64,000 nt of DNA from Limnobacter olei. GTDB taxonomy: Bacteria; Pseudomonadota; Gammaproteobacteria; Burkholderiales; Burkholderiaceae_B. Each line of letters starts with the position of its first letter. The first letter of the stretch is position 1. The position numbers and the translations under genes were made by a program. Location: the NCBI RefSeq assembly GCF_029087225.1, contig NZ_JARFJD010000009.1:124001-188000 (forward strand), in the 5' to 3' direction. This document shows positions 22,589 through 31,634 of this stretch, one piece after another. The notes below the pieces were generated by a model that had not been told where the DNA came from, did not search any database, and worked only from the letters and a program-made list of their open reading frames with translations.

Positions 22589-23416
22589 CTAGTTAAAAAG
22601 GGTCAGGCTGAATTCCCCGCTGCTTTGTAGCTTCAAGAAACCGCCCTTTGGGCGGTTTTTTTCTGGTTCATCAAAATCCCAATCGGGCAACACAATGCGC
22701 TGGCCTTTTTGCAGCTGTCCTTGGGTCGATTCGGGAGAGGTGGGAGCTGGGCTGGTTAAGGTGTGGTGTATGGCACAGCGGTGTGTGTGCCCATGCAAAA
22801 TCACATCGCTTTTGCCGATGTAATAGCCATCGGGCCATTTGCCCTTGAATGATTCAGCCACTGCTTGCAGGTTGGCGTCCATGATACTCATGGCGCTATT
22901 GGCTTTGTGTATTTTGCTTTCGCTGCGAATGGCTTTGGCCATTTCAATGCGTTGCTTCAGGGGCAGTGCCAGAAAGTTTTTTTGCCATTTCTCATCACGG
23001 CTTTGAAGCCTGAATTTTTGGTAGGCTTTGTCGTCAGTGCAAAGTTGATCGCCGTGCGTAATCAGCACCACCTGGTGGTTGACCAGCAAAAATTCTGGAT
23101 CTGGCAGAATTTCAAACCCAGCAGCTTCGGCAAATTGCTCACCGAGCAGGAAGTCGCGGTTGCCATGCATGAAATACAGCATGGCTCCAGCAGATTTTGC
23201 ACTTTGAACTGCTTGGATAACTCGCTCGCTGGTGCTGTCGCTGTGGTCGTCTCCATACCAAACCTCAAAAAGGTCACCGAGCAGAAAGATGAGCGTTTGT
23301 TCTTGAGCGACACTGGCCAACCAGTTTTCGAAGGCTTCCAGTGTTTTGGGCGTGTCTTCGGAAAGATGCAGGTCAGAGGCAAAGAATGCAGCACCTTGTT
23401 GCGGAATTTCAATCAA
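22589..23416 (-). CDS. lpxH: UDP-2,3-diacylglucosamine diphosphatase
   Basis: LpxH cleaves UDP-2,3-diacylglucosamine to lipid X in lipid A synthesis. The calcineurin-like metal motifs are FFASDLHLS, LLGDLFEVWYGDD, HGNRDFL and later HGHTHR. At 275 residues it has about 35 more than E. coli LpxH, mainly in a linker near the C-terminus (SPAPTSPESTQG). The last part of the gene contains a terminator-like hairpin reading the opposite way. Confidence 0.95.
   Translation of the reverse strand: MIEIPQQGAAFFASDLHLSEDTPKTLEAFENWLASVAQEQTLIFLLGDLFEVWYGDDHSDSTSERVIQAVQSAKSAGAMLYFMHGNRDFLLGEQFAEAAGFEILPDPEFLLVNHQVVLITHGDQLCTDDKAYQKFRLQSRDEKWQKNFLALPLKQRIEMAKAIRSESKIHKANSAMSIMDANLQAVAESFKGKWPDGYYIGKSDVILHGHTHRCAIHHTLTSPAPTSPESTQGQLQKGQRIVLPDWDFDEPEKNRPKGGFLKLQSSGEFSLTLFN
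22641..22662 (+). terminator. Rho-independent terminator for cysE inside the lpxH coding region
   Basis: CCGCCC (22641-22646), TTT loop, GGGCGG (22650-22655), then seven T. It lies 56 nt past the cysE stop, and the same bases encode the RPKGG part of LpxH on the other strand. A plus-strand terminator is thus embedded in a coding sequence. Confidence 0.75.
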
Positions 23417-23440
23417 CTTGTTACCTGATTAAAAGTCATC

Positions 23441-23469
23441 AAAAAAGCCCTTGAGAGAAGGGCTTTTTT
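23441..23469 (-). terminator. Rho-independent terminator after the cyclophilin gene
   Basis: AAAAAAGCCCTT (23441-23452), loop GAGAG, AAGGGCTTTTTT (23458-23469): a long perfect stem with A- and T-runs. On the minus strand it follows the cyclophilin stop by 13 nt and precedes the lpxH start, so lpxH likely has its own promoter. Confidence 0.92.
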
Positions 23470-23482
23470 GACTGGGACCGAC

Positions 23483-24085
23483 TTAGAGTACTTCAACACC
23501 CTGAATCACGACGTCTTCCAGTGGCACGTCTTGGTGAAAGCCTTTCGAGCCGGTTTTTACACCCACAATTTTGTCCACAACTTCTTTGCCTTCAGTGACC
23601 TTGCCGAATACGCAGTAACCCCAGCCTTGTGGTGTTGGGCTTTTGAAGTTCAGAAATTCGTTGTTTTCTACGTTGATGAAAAACTGGGCAGTGGCCGAAT
23701 GTGGATCGTTGGTACGGGCCATGGCAAGGGTGTACTTCTCGTTTTTCAAGCCGTTGTCAGCCTCGTTTTTTACGGGGTCTTTGGTGGGCTTTTGTTTCAT
23801 GCCAGGCTCGAAACCACCGCCTTGAACCATGAAGCCGCTGATGACTCGGTGAAAAATTGTGTTGGTGTAAAAGCCGCTTTTCGCGTATTCCAGAAAGTTC
23901 GCCACAGTGGCGGGTGCTTTTTCAGCGTCCAGGGCGATTGTAATGTCGCCAAAATTTGTTTTTAGTTTAACCATGGTTCGTTTTTTCGCTTTTGCAAACG
24001 CAGAGGAGATTGAAGAATTACCGATGCTAACAGCTATCGCCGAGAACATCGACCACTTGAGAAAAACACGTTTGCCTTGAGTCAC
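23483..24085 (-). CDS. Cyclophilin-type peptidyl-prolyl isomerase, probably exported
   Basis: A cyclophilin with the core [34 protein letters not shown] and [18 protein letters not shown]. Starting at the internal ATG (23974) would give a cytoplasmic PpiB-like protein, but that ATG has no Shine-Dalgarno. A GTG at 24085 has AGGA 8 nt upstream and lies 11 nt after the L,D-transpeptidase stop. It adds a signal-peptide-like N-terminus ([10 protein letters not shown], a hydrophobic stretch, then SSAFA-KA). I therefore prefer the GTG and a periplasmic product of 200 residues. It ends the TPR / L,D-transpeptidase operon. Confidence 0.85.
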   Translation of the reverse strand: MTQGKRVFLKWSMFSAIAVSIGNSSISSAFAKAKKRTMVKLKTNFGDITIALDAEKAPATVANFLEYAKSGFYTNTIFHRVISGFMVQGGGFEPGMKQKPTKDPVKNEADNGLKNEKYTLAMARTNDPHSATAQFFINVENNEFLNFKSPTPQGWGYCVFGKVTEGKEVVDKIVGVKTGSKGFHQDVPLEDVVIQGVEVL

Positions 24086-24096
24086 AGACTTGTTCC

Positions 24097-25392
24097 TTAC
24101 AGTTTGAAAGTGTCTTCTTGAACAATTTGCCAACGGGTACCCACTTTCATCCAATATTGCTGTTTGCGGATTTCACCCGACAATTTGTCTTCTTGCCTGA
24201 ATGACACCAGCATCATGTCTTTGTCGCTGGGATATCGCATGACAGTGAGGTCATCGATGGAGATTTTCCCAAATGACTTGTTGCTGATTTGCTGGTTTTT
24301 TTGCCACTCGATCAGACCTTGCCCGTCAATTTTGACGTCGCTTGCGTAATGATAAATTCCTTTCGAGAAGCCTTTTTCAAGATCTTTCTTCCAGGTGTCC
24401 ACCATTCGTAGGGCTGCTTTGCGATGGCTCTGCCACACATCAATTGGTACGAAGTCTAGCCTTTCACTGATCACGACTTGGGTGGTGCCGATGTCAACAA
24501 ATTTTTTCAAGGCAAGCAAATCCTGATTGGCCAGTACCACACAGCCATCACTGGCCTTGGGTGGGCGGCTTACATAATGCTTTGGCATGCCATGCAACCA
24601 AATGCCATAGCCTGTTTTTCCAAGGCGCTTGTCCCAAGCGTTCGGGTAGTCGATAGGCAGGGCGATGGGGCCGTAGAAGTCAGTCAGTTTTTCTTTGGGT
24701 AGCAGTTCAGTGATGGTGTACACGCCAATGGGCGTACGCTTGTCACCCTCACGTACTTTCACTGCGCCCATTTTGCCTTGGGATACGTAAAAGTCAGTCA
24801 CGAGGCGGGGTTGCGGAAATGCATTTTCATACAGGAACAGTCGTGAACGCGTGGTGTCTACCAAAATCACATAACGCTGATCGTCGTTCAATTCAACCAG
24901 CTCAGCAGGTAGCAGGTCCCGTTGCGGACGGTCTTTCACCGCCTTGAAGCGCGCGATTGCTTCTTCGCGCAATTCTGTCAGTTCTTCCTGTTTGCCTTTG
25001 GGCACATCAGGCATGTCCCCAATTTTGGTCAGGGGGCGCCCCGCTTTCAGCGACAGAATATCGCCCTTGAGCATGTGACCCAGGTAAAAATTGGGAAATT
25101 CACTCAACAAGCGGTTGGTCAATTCAAGCGCTTTGTTCAGTTCATGATTGCTCAGCGCCAGATAAATTTCTTCGACTGCTGTGTCGATTACCGGTTGGTA
25201 GCTGGCCGATTCAAACAACTTGCTGGCCAGCGAGCCCTTTTTGGGCTCCGGGCTGCTGTAGGCCGCAAGGTCGAATGACTCCTGAGGGCCAGACTTCACA
25301 AAAGTGGGAGCCGCCGTGAATGCCCAAAACATCAGGGGGGCGACCAAGCGCAACCCTTTGGACATTCCACGAAGCCTGCTTCTAGACCACAT
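24097..25392 (-). CDS. L,D-transpeptidase (YkuD domain)
   Basis: A 431-residue exported protein. An N-terminal signal ([14 protein letters not shown]) is followed by a helical region and a YkuD catalytic domain with His in GIWLHGMP and the active cysteine in [10 protein letters not shown]-terminal NTF2-like region ends with [16 protein letters not shown]-transpeptidases form 3-3 peptidoglycan crosslinks or attach proteins to the wall. The ATG follows the upstream TAA directly (TAAATG), so it is coupled to the TPR gene, which ends in a similar NTF2-like domain. Confidence 0.92.
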   Translation of the reverse strand: MWSRSRLRGMSKGLRLVAPLMFWAFTAAPTFVKSGPQESFDLAAYSSPEPKKGSLASKLFESASYQPVIDTAVEEIYLALSNHELNKALELTNRLLSEFPNFYLGHMLKGDILSLKAGRPLTKIGDMPDVPKGKQEELTELREEAIARFKAVKDRPQRDLLPAELVELNDDQRYVILVDTTRSRLFLYENAFPQPRLVTDFYVSQGKMGAVKVREGDKRTPIGVYTITELLPKEKLTDFYGPIALPIDYPNAWDKRLGKTGYGIWLHGMPKHYVSRPPKASDGCVVLANQDLLALKKFVDIGTTQVVISERLDFVPIDVWQSHRKAALRMVDTWKKDLEKGFSKGIYHYASDVKIDGQGLIEWQKNQQISNKSFGKISIDDLTVMRYPSDKDMMLVSFRQEDKLSGEIRKQQYWMKVGTRWQIVQEDTFKL

Positions 25393-26490
25393 TTAGCCGC
25401 CCACCCTCTCGCTGGTGATTTTCCAGGTGCCGCCTTCCTGTTTCATGGTCAGTGTTTTGCTGGACACATTGTTCAGGCGGTTGGAGAAGTAGCTTTGCTT
25501 GAATTTCACCACGGCTTCATTGCCAGTGATGGTAATCAACGGGTTTTCAACCACCACGCGAATGGTTTCTTTGCCAACAATGCGTTGTTCGCGCATTTTT
25601 TCCCAGTTGGTACGGTTCATTTTGCCTGGTGTTTCAAAGTCTTGGCTGTAGGCACCTAGGTAACCGGCCATGTCTTGATCCGTCCATGCTTTGGCCCAAG
25701 CTTCAACGGCCGCCAGTACCTGGCTGTCCATACCGATGGTATTGGGTTTTGGTTCAGCAGGTTTGCTGGCGGTAATCGCAGGCTCTACCGGGGCTGGTTT
25801 GCTGGGTGCCACTTCAACTGCGGGTGGCGTAGCAGCGACCACCGGCGGGGTGGGCACTGCCGCGGGTGCAGTTTTGGCGGGTGCTGGCTTGCTAGCTGGT
25901 GCGGCTGCTGGTGCTGCCGCCACAGCCACCGTTTCGGGCTTGCCGGCAATCAGGTTGCGTACCAGTGACAATTTGGTTTGCGCGGTTGAATTGCGCCCAT
26001 CCAGTTGAAGTGCTTTGTCATAGGACTGGCTGGCCAGCTTGGCGTACACATCGCCCAGGTTTTCATGGGCGGTGGCATAGCTGGGGTGAGTGCGAATGGC
26101 CATTTCAAGCGACTCGCGGGCTTTTTCATACTCACCACGGCCTGCGTACAACACAGCCAGGTTGTTGTAGGGCTCAGGCAGCTCGGGAAAATCCTCGGTC
26201 AGCTTGGTGAACACGGTAATGGCTTCTGCGGTTTTGTTGCGTTCAGTCAGAATCAGGCCCTTCAGGAAGCGCATTTGAGCGTCGTTCGGGCGGTTGGCCA
26301 GGTATGCGTCTGCACGTGCCTGTGCCTGTTCAAATTGACCGCTTTGAATAAGTTTTGAAACTTCATCTGATTCGTCGGCATGGCCGGGTGCGCCGGCAAA
26401 CGCCAAACCCATGAGGGCAATCAGCAAAGCATATTTGCTTTTCTTGTATTTGCCACTGATTGACGACGTGATTGTTTTTTTAGCCTGCAT
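25393..26490 (-). CDS. Exported TPR protein with Ala/Pro linker and NTF2-like C-terminus
   Basis: A 365-residue protein starting at the ATG 26490 (MQAKKTITSS), with a basic n-region and the hydrophobic stretch ALLIALMGLAFAG ending at GHA. Several TPR units follow (for example EPYNNLAVLYAGRGEYEKA). A long Ala/Pro/Lys linker separates them from a C-terminal SnoaL/NTF2-like domain (VEAWAKAWTDQDMAGYLGAY). It is coupled to the L,D-transpeptidase gene and probably acts as its periplasmic partner or scaffold; that role is inferred. Confidence 0.85.
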   Translation of the reverse strand: MQAKKTITSSISGKYKKSKYALLIALMGLAFAGAPGHADESDEVSKLIQSGQFEQAQARADAYLANRPNDAQMRFLKGLILTERNKTAEAITVFTKLTEDFPELPEPYNNLAVLYAGRGEYEKARESLEMAIRTHPSYATAHENLGDVYAKLASQSYDKALQLDGRNSTAQTKLSLVRNLIAGKPETVAVAAAPAAAPASKPAPAKTAPAAVPTPPVVAATPPAVEVAPSKPAPVEPAITASKPAEPKPNTIGMDSQVLAAVEAWAKAWTDQDMAGYLGAYSQDFETPGKMNRTNWEKMREQRIVGKETIRVVVENPLITITGNEAVVKFKQSYFSNRLNNVSSKTLTMKQEGGTWKITSERVGG

Positions 26491-26681
26491 TCGGTTGCGC
26501 CTTTGCGGGGTTACCCGTTTCATCTGATTGGTAGGGAAAAACTCGATCATGCGTAATGATATACTCGACCGCTATTGTAGCAAGCCCCAGAGCGGGTTGG
26601 CTTCTGAGCTGGGTTTCCTGAGGGTTCCAGTGTCAGATTGTACCGTTTTGGCAAGCTGGGTCCGCTTTTTTTCTGAGTCCA

Positions 26682-28088
26682 ATGAAATCGTCTCTTCAAA
26701 TTTACAATTCAATTCTAAGGAAAAAGCAGGCTTTTTCACCGCTTGATCCACAGAACGTTCGAATGTACGTGTGTGGCATGACAGTCTATGACTTCTGCCA
26801 CTTGGGCCATGCCCGTGTCATGGTGGTGTTCGATCTGTTGAAGCGCTGGCTGCGTGCCTCCGGCTACCCGGTCACCTATGTACGCAATATCACCGACATT
26901 GATGACAAAATTATTCGCCGCGCTGTTGAGAACGGTGAAAGCATTCGTTCGTTGACGGATCGCTTCATTGCGGCCATGCATGAGGACGCGGATGCCTTGG
27001 GAATTGAACGCCCCGACCACGAGCCCCGTGCCACAGAGTATGTCGCAGAAATGCAGGACATGATTCACACCCTGATGAACAAGAGACTCGCTTACCGGGA
27101 TGATTCTGGTGATGTGAACTTTGCCGTGCGTGCTTTTCCTGAATACGGCAGGCTATCAGGCAAAAGTCTGGATGAATTGCGGGCTGGTGAACGTGTGGGG
27201 GTTTCAGGCAGCAAGAACGACCCGCTGGACTTTGTGCTGTGGAAAAGCGCAAAGGCCGATGAGCCCGCAGATGCCAAATGGGATTCTGATTTCGGTGTTG
27301 GTCGCCCGGGTTGGCACATTGAGTGCTCAGCCATGAGTTGCAAGTTGTTGGGCAATACGTTTGATATTCATGGCGGCGGTGCTGACTTGCAGTTTCCTCA
27401 CCATGAAAACGAAATTGCCCAAAGCGTGGGCGCCACAGGCGAGGGTTTTGCCCAGTATTGGATGCACAACGGTTTTGTGCGCGTTGAAACCAACGGCCAA
27501 TCCGAGAAAATGTCGAAATCGCTGAACAATTTCTTCACGATTCGGGACATTTTAAAAGTATACGATGCTGAAGTAGTGCGCTTTTTTATTCTGCGTGCGC
27601 AGTATCGCAGTCAGTTAACCTATTCAGAAGGGCATGTGCAAGACGCGAAAGCTGCCCTGGGTCGCCTGTACACGGCTGTGGGCGACGTTCAGGTAGCGGA
27701 TTCGATTGATTGGACGCTGGAATTTGAAGCCCGTTTCGCTGAGGCGATGAATGACGACATGAACACACCGATTGCCGTGTCCGTGTTGTTTGAAATGGCC
27801 AATGAGGTGAACCGCACTGCCGACCAGAAATTGGCGGCCCGCTTGAAAGCTTTGGCACAGGTACTGGGTTTGTTGGGACGTACGGCTGAAGCTTTTCAGA
27901 AAGCCGAGGTGGGCGACCAAACGGGGGTCTTGGACGAGGCTGAAATACAAGCTTTGATTGACGCCCGAACCCAGGCCAAAGCTGACCGGGATTTCTCAAA
28001 AGCGGATGCCATACGCCAGCAATTGCTCGACATGGGCGTGGTACTGGAAGACAAACGGGGCGGTGCAACCGAATGGCGGCGAGCCTGA
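26682..28088 (+). CDS. cysS: Cysteine--tRNA ligase
   Basis: Class I cysteinyl-tRNA synthetase, 468 residues. The zinc-site cysteine is in [10 protein letters not shown], the HIGH motif is HLGH and the KMSKS motif is in [10 protein letters not shown]. The zinc ligands WHIECSAMS and [18 protein letters not shown] are intact. No strong Shine-Dalgarno is visible. The 191-bp gap to the divergent TPR gene contains a possible -10 (TATACT, 26560-26565) without a clear -35. The gene overlaps the next one by 16 bp. Confidence 0.98.
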   Translation: MKSSLQIYNSILRKKQAFSPLDPQNVRMYVCGMTVYDFCHLGHARVMVVFDLLKRWLRASGYPVTYVRNITDIDDKIIRRAVENGESIRSLTDRFIAAMHEDADALGIERPDHEPRATEYVAEMQDMIHTLMNKRLAYRDDSGDVNFAVRAFPEYGRLSGKSLDELRAGERVGVSGSKNDPLDFVLWKSAKADEPADAKWDSDFGVGRPGWHIECSAMSCKLLGNTFDIHGGGADLQFPHHENEIAQSVGATGEGFAQYWMHNGFVRVETNGQSEKMSKSLNNFFTIRDILKVYDAEVVRFFILRAQYRSQLTYSEGHVQDAKAALGRLYTAVGDVQVADSIDWTLEFEARFAEAMNDDMNTPIAVSVLFEMANEVNRTADQKLAARLKALAQVLGLLGRTAEAFQKAEVGDQTGVLDEAEIQALIDARTQAKADRDFSKADAIRQQLLDMGVVLEDKRGGATEWRRA

Positions 28089-28726
28089 GGTTGAATCTAG
28101 ACCCCCACGCGCCTGATTATTGGCAGGCGGCGTGTGAGGCCTTGGCTTTGCAAAGCCCGGTATGGGCTGAATTGGTGGCTCGACATTCGGACCGGGCCTT
28201 GCGTTCGCGTGGCGCGCCTTATGAAACCATGCTGCGCTCGCTGGTGGGTCAACAAATTTCGGTCAAAGCTGCTGATGCTGTATGGGCCCGAGTGGTCGAG
28301 GCGCTGAATGGGCAAATCAATAGCAGCGTATTGCTCGCTCTAAGTGATGACACTTTGAAGGCCACAGGCCTTTCACGCCAGAAAATTGTCTACGCACGTG
28401 CCTTGAGCGAATTTGAGCAGCAAGGACGTCTTGAGCTGACACTGCTGGATGGCATGGACGATGAGGCCTGCACGCGCCACCTGTGTGAAATCAAGGGAGT
28501 AGGGCGCTGGACGGCCCAAATGTTTTTGATGTTTTGTTTGCGCAGGCCCGATGTTTGGCCTGTGGATGACATTGGTGTGCAGCGCGGTATCTCGCGCCAA
28601 TTTTTCGAAGGTGAACCCATCGGACCGAAAGAAGCACTACAATTCGGGGAAAAATTAAAACCTTGGCGGACAGTGGCAGCGTGGTATTTGTGGCGCAGCC
28701 TGGACCCAGCCGTGGTGGACTATTAA
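28073..28726 (+). CDS. DNA-3-methyladenine glycosylase (AlkA-like, HhH-GPD)
   Basis: A 217-residue base-excision glycosylase of the HhH-GPD superfamily, AlkA-like but lacking the N-terminal AlkA domain. The helix-hairpin-helix is [18 protein letters not shown] and the catalytic aspartate is in [23 protein letters not shown] is also typical. The ATG at 28073 overlaps the cysS end. The order cysS - glycosylase - accA is conserved in Burkholderiales. Confidence 0.93.
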   Translation: MAASLRLNLDPHAPDYWQAACEALALQSPVWAELVARHSDRALRSRGAPYETMLRSLVGQQISVKAADAVWARVVEALNGQINSSVLLALSDDTLKATGLSRQKIVYARALSEFEQQGRLELTLLDGMDDEACTRHLCEIKGVGRWTAQMFLMFCLRRPDVWPVDDIGVQRGISRQFFEGEPIGPKEALQFGEKLKPWRTVAAWYLWRSLDPAVVDY

Positions 28727-28735
28727 GAGAACCTC

Positions 28736-29698
28736 ATGAAGCAAACATTTCTGGATTTTGAAGCACCCATTGCCGAATTAAAAGGCAAAATCGAGGAGCT
28801 GCGCCTGGTTCAAGACGGCTCAGCTGTTGATTTGTCAGAAGAAATTCGCCGCCTGGAAGGCAAAAGCGATGTGCTGACCAAGGAGTTGTACAGCAAGCTG
28901 ACCCCTTGGCAGGTTTCTCAGGTGGCGCGTCACCCCCAGCGCCCCTACACCTTGGATTACATTGCCCACGCATTCACAGACTTTCACGAGTTGCATGGCG
29001 ACAGGCACTTTGCAGACGACCCTTCGATTGTAGGAGGCTTGGCCCGCCTTGATGGTGAAAGCGTCATGGTGGTTGGTCACCAAAAAGGCCGTGATGTGAA
29101 AGAGCGTACTTTGCGTAACTTCGGCATGCCACGCCCAGAGGGCTATCGCAAAGCACTTCGCCTGATGAAAACCGCTGAGAAATTCGGTATTCCCATCGTA
29201 ACCCTGGTGGATACCCCAGGGGCATACCCTGGTATTGATGCCGAGGAACGTGGGCAGTCTGAGGCCATTGGCCGCAATTTGATTGAAATGGCACAAATTC
29301 AGGTGCCCATTGTGAGTGCAATTATTGGTGAGGGTGGTTCAGGTGGCGCTTTGGCGTTGGCTGTGGCTGACCACGTCATCATGATGGAAAATGCCACTTA
29401 CTCTGTAATTTCCCCTGAAGGATGTGCTTCCATTTTGTGGCGCAGCGCCGAAAGGGCATCGGATGCTGCCGAGGCCTTGGGTATTACCGCCAAACGCCTG
29501 CGCGATCTTGGGCTGATTCAGGAAATCGTGAAGGAAAGCTTTGGTGGAGCGCACCGCGACCATGCGCAAACGGCCAGCAACTTGAAAACCGCAATCAAGG
29601 CTGCTTTGAATATGCTGGTAACCTACAAGCCCAAAACCTTGTTGGATGCTCGCCATGACCGCTTGATGAGCTACGGCCACTTCAAGGTGAGCAAGTAA
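28736..29698 (+). CDS. accA: Acetyl-CoA carboxylase carboxyltransferase subunit alpha
   Basis: AccA is half of the carboxyltransferase that makes malonyl-CoA, the first committed step of fatty-acid synthesis. The 320-residue protein has the family's N-terminal helix ([18 protein letters not shown]), then [13 protein letters not shown] and the [10 protein letters not shown] oxyanion loop. Its stop overlaps the GTG start of tilS by a single base step (TAAGTG), a tight operon. Confidence 0.98.
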   Translation: MKQTFLDFEAPIAELKGKIEELRLVQDGSAVDLSEEIRRLEGKSDVLTKELYSKLTPWQVSQVARHPQRPYTLDYIAHAFTDFHELHGDRHFADDPSIVGGLARLDGESVMVVGHQKGRDVKERTLRNFGMPRPEGYRKALRLMKTAEKFGIPIVTLVDTPGAYPGIDAEERGQSEAIGRNLIEMAQIQVPIVSAIIGEGGSGGALALAVADHVIMMENATYSVISPEGCASILWRSAERASDAAEALGITAKRLRDLGLIQEIVKESFGGAHRDHAQTASNLKTAIKAALNMLVTYKPKTLLDARHDRLMSYGHFKVSK

Positions 29699-30691
29699 GT
29701 GAGGCAGTCGCTTGAAGCCTTTCTAAGCGACTTCAAGCGCCAAGCCCCGCTGCCCGACTGTTTTGTGGTGGCTTATTCAGGCGGGGTCGATTCCACCGTG
29801 TTGCTTCATGCATTGCGTGCCATGGGTTTGCCACTGCACGCGGTTCACGTGAATCATCAAATCCAGCCACAGGCCAATGCCTGGGAGGAATACTGCAAAA
29901 ATCAGTGCGAACACTGGGGTGTGCCTTTTACTGCGCTGCGGGTTGATGTTGAACCCGGCGATTTGGGCCTTGAAGGCCAGGCCCGTGTGGTGCGATACCG
30001 TGCTATTTTTAGCTGGATGAAGGCCAATCAACACACTGTGTTGCTGTGCGCCCACCACCGGGACGATCAACTGGAAACTGTACTGCTGCAATTGCTGCGC
30101 GGTTCGGGCCTGAGAGGAGTGGGTGGCATGCGCGCTGTGGGCCCTGTGGGTGTGGATCGCCATCTGCATCCTGACTTGCTGCTGTGCCGCCCTTTGCTCG
30201 ATTGCAGCAAAGCCAGCCTGCTGGAGTACGCACATGTAAATCGCCTGCCGCACATCGAAGACCCCAGCAACAATGACACTACACTGCGCCGCAACTGGGT
30301 ACGCCACGAACTCTTGCCCAACCTGGAAGAACACTTTCCCCAAAGCCCGAAGGCTTTGTTGCAACTGGCTGAATTTTTTCGGGCACACTATTCGGTAGAA
30401 GATTCAAACACGCAAGCCAATTCGCCCCAGGTGGTTTGCGCAGCAGGCGGCTTGCAACTGATTCAGTGGCGAGCACTGGACGACACAGCCCAGCTCAACG
30501 CACTTCGACACTGGTTGCTGGGCCATGGCGTGCGTTGTGGCAAACTGAAATTGATTGAGCTGGCTCGCCAATTGCGCATTAATAAAGGTGGAATTCGCGA
30601 GGTAAAAAAAGGCTGGCAGGTGAAAGTAAGCCGACAACAGGCCCATTTGCTGCACACTGAACCAGAGGACAAAGCGATTGAACCACGATGA
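29699..30691 (+). CDS. tilS: tRNA(Ile)-lysidine synthetase
   Basis: TilS puts lysidine on C34 of tRNA-Ile(CAU) so that it reads AUA. The PP-loop ATPase motif is AYSGGVDSTVLLHAL. The 330-residue protein is shorter than E. coli TilS (432), with a reduced C-terminal region. It starts with GTG immediately after the accA stop. Its end overlaps the next gene by 14 bp. Confidence 0.95.
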   Translation: MRQSLEAFLSDFKRQAPLPDCFVVAYSGGVDSTVLLHALRAMGLPLHAVHVNHQIQPQANAWEEYCKNQCEHWGVPFTALRVDVEPGDLGLEGQARVVRYRAIFSWMKANQHTVLLCAHHRDDQLETVLLQLLRGSGLRGVGGMRAVGPVGVDRHLHPDLLLCRPLLDCSKASLLEYAHVNRLPHIEDPSNNDTTLRRNWVRHELLPNLEEHFPQSPKALLQLAEFFRAHYSVEDSNTQANSPQVVCAAGGLQLIQWRALDDTAQLNALRHWLLGHGVRCGKLKLIELARQLRINKGGIREVKKGWQVKVSRQQAHLLHTEPEDKAIEPR

Positions 30692-31631
30692 ATTGAGCAC
30701 CAATGAATTGAACAAGAGCATTGGCAACATTGACCCGGAGACGGTGGCCCGATGGCTGGAAAGCAGCGGCAATTACAAGGTACTGCGTCGCATTCAAATG
30801 CGCGACACTTTTGGTGGGCAAATTAACAGCCCAGTTAAGGTACTGGTTGTCGATACCGAAACCACAGGCCTTGATTTTGCAACATGCGAAGTCATTGAGG
30901 TGGGGGCGGTGCTGATTGAGGTGGACCAGGACACCGGAGCGATTGGTGCAGTGCTGGGCACTTATGGAGGCCTTGAAGAACCCAAGGTACCCATTACACC
31001 CGAGAATTCAGCCATTCACGGTATTACCAACGACATGGTCAAAGGTCAGCGGTTTGATGAAGCTGCGTTAAAAGCCCTGTGCAGTGAGGCCGCTTTGTTC
31101 GTGGCGCACAACGCAGCATTTGACAAGCCATTTATGCTTCGCCGTTTCCCCTGGCTTGAAAAATCGATCTGGGCTTGCACGTTTCGGGAACTGCCATGGA
31201 CCCAGGAAAATTATTCCGGACGCAAACTGGAATACTTGTTGTCGGATTGCGGTTACTTCCACGGTGCCCACCGTGCAGTGGAGGATTGCAATGCACTGGT
31301 CCATGTGTTGGCGCAACCCTTGAAAACATCCCAGCGCATGCCATTTCAGGTGTTGTTTGACAGCGCCAATGAATCGATTTATCAAATCGCTGCGTTGAAA
31401 GCACCATTTGAGAAAAAAGATTTTTTGAAGTCCAAGGGTTTTCGCTGGAATGCGGATGACCGAGTTTGGGAATTCGAGGCGGTGGGTTTTTCAGAAGGCA
31501 AAGAAGTCATCGAATGGCTGCGGGAGCAGGTGTACTGCACCACCGGAAAAATCATGCTGGGCTTTCGCATTCAGGCTGGGGTGGATCGTTACTCTGGCGC
31601 CGCGCTGAAACAACAGTTCAAAGAGGTATAA
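30678..31631 (+). CDS. DEDDh 3'-5' exonuclease, TTG start
   Basis: A DnaQ-like exonuclease, 317 residues. The acidic residues are visible: Asp59 and Glu61 in VVDTETTGLD, Asp in AHNAAFDKPF, and the HRAVED His/Asp pair. A C-terminal domain of about 90 residues (DFLKSKGFRWNADDRVWEFE) resembles a small DNA- or protein-binding module. There is no early in-frame ATG: TTG codons at 30678, 30693 and 30708 are the only early starts, the first overlapping tilS. It is followed 3 bp later by a helicase-like gene, so the pair may act together. Confidence 0.85.
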   Translation: MNHDELSTNELNKSIGNIDPETVARWLESSGNYKVLRRIQMRDTFGGQINSPVKVLVVDTETTGLDFATCEVIEVGAVLIEVDQDTGAIGAVLGTYGGLEEPKVPITPENSAIHGITNDMVKGQRFDEAALKALCSEAALFVAHNAAFDKPFMLRRFPWLEKSIWACTFRELPWTQENYSGRKLEYLLSDCGYFHGAHRAVEDCNALVHVLAQPLKTSQRMPFQVLFDSANESIYQIAALKAPFEKKDFLKSKGFRWNADDRVWEFEAVGFSEGKEVIEWLREQVYCTTGKIMLGFRIQAGVDRYSGAALKQQFKEV

Positions 31632-31634
31632 GGC

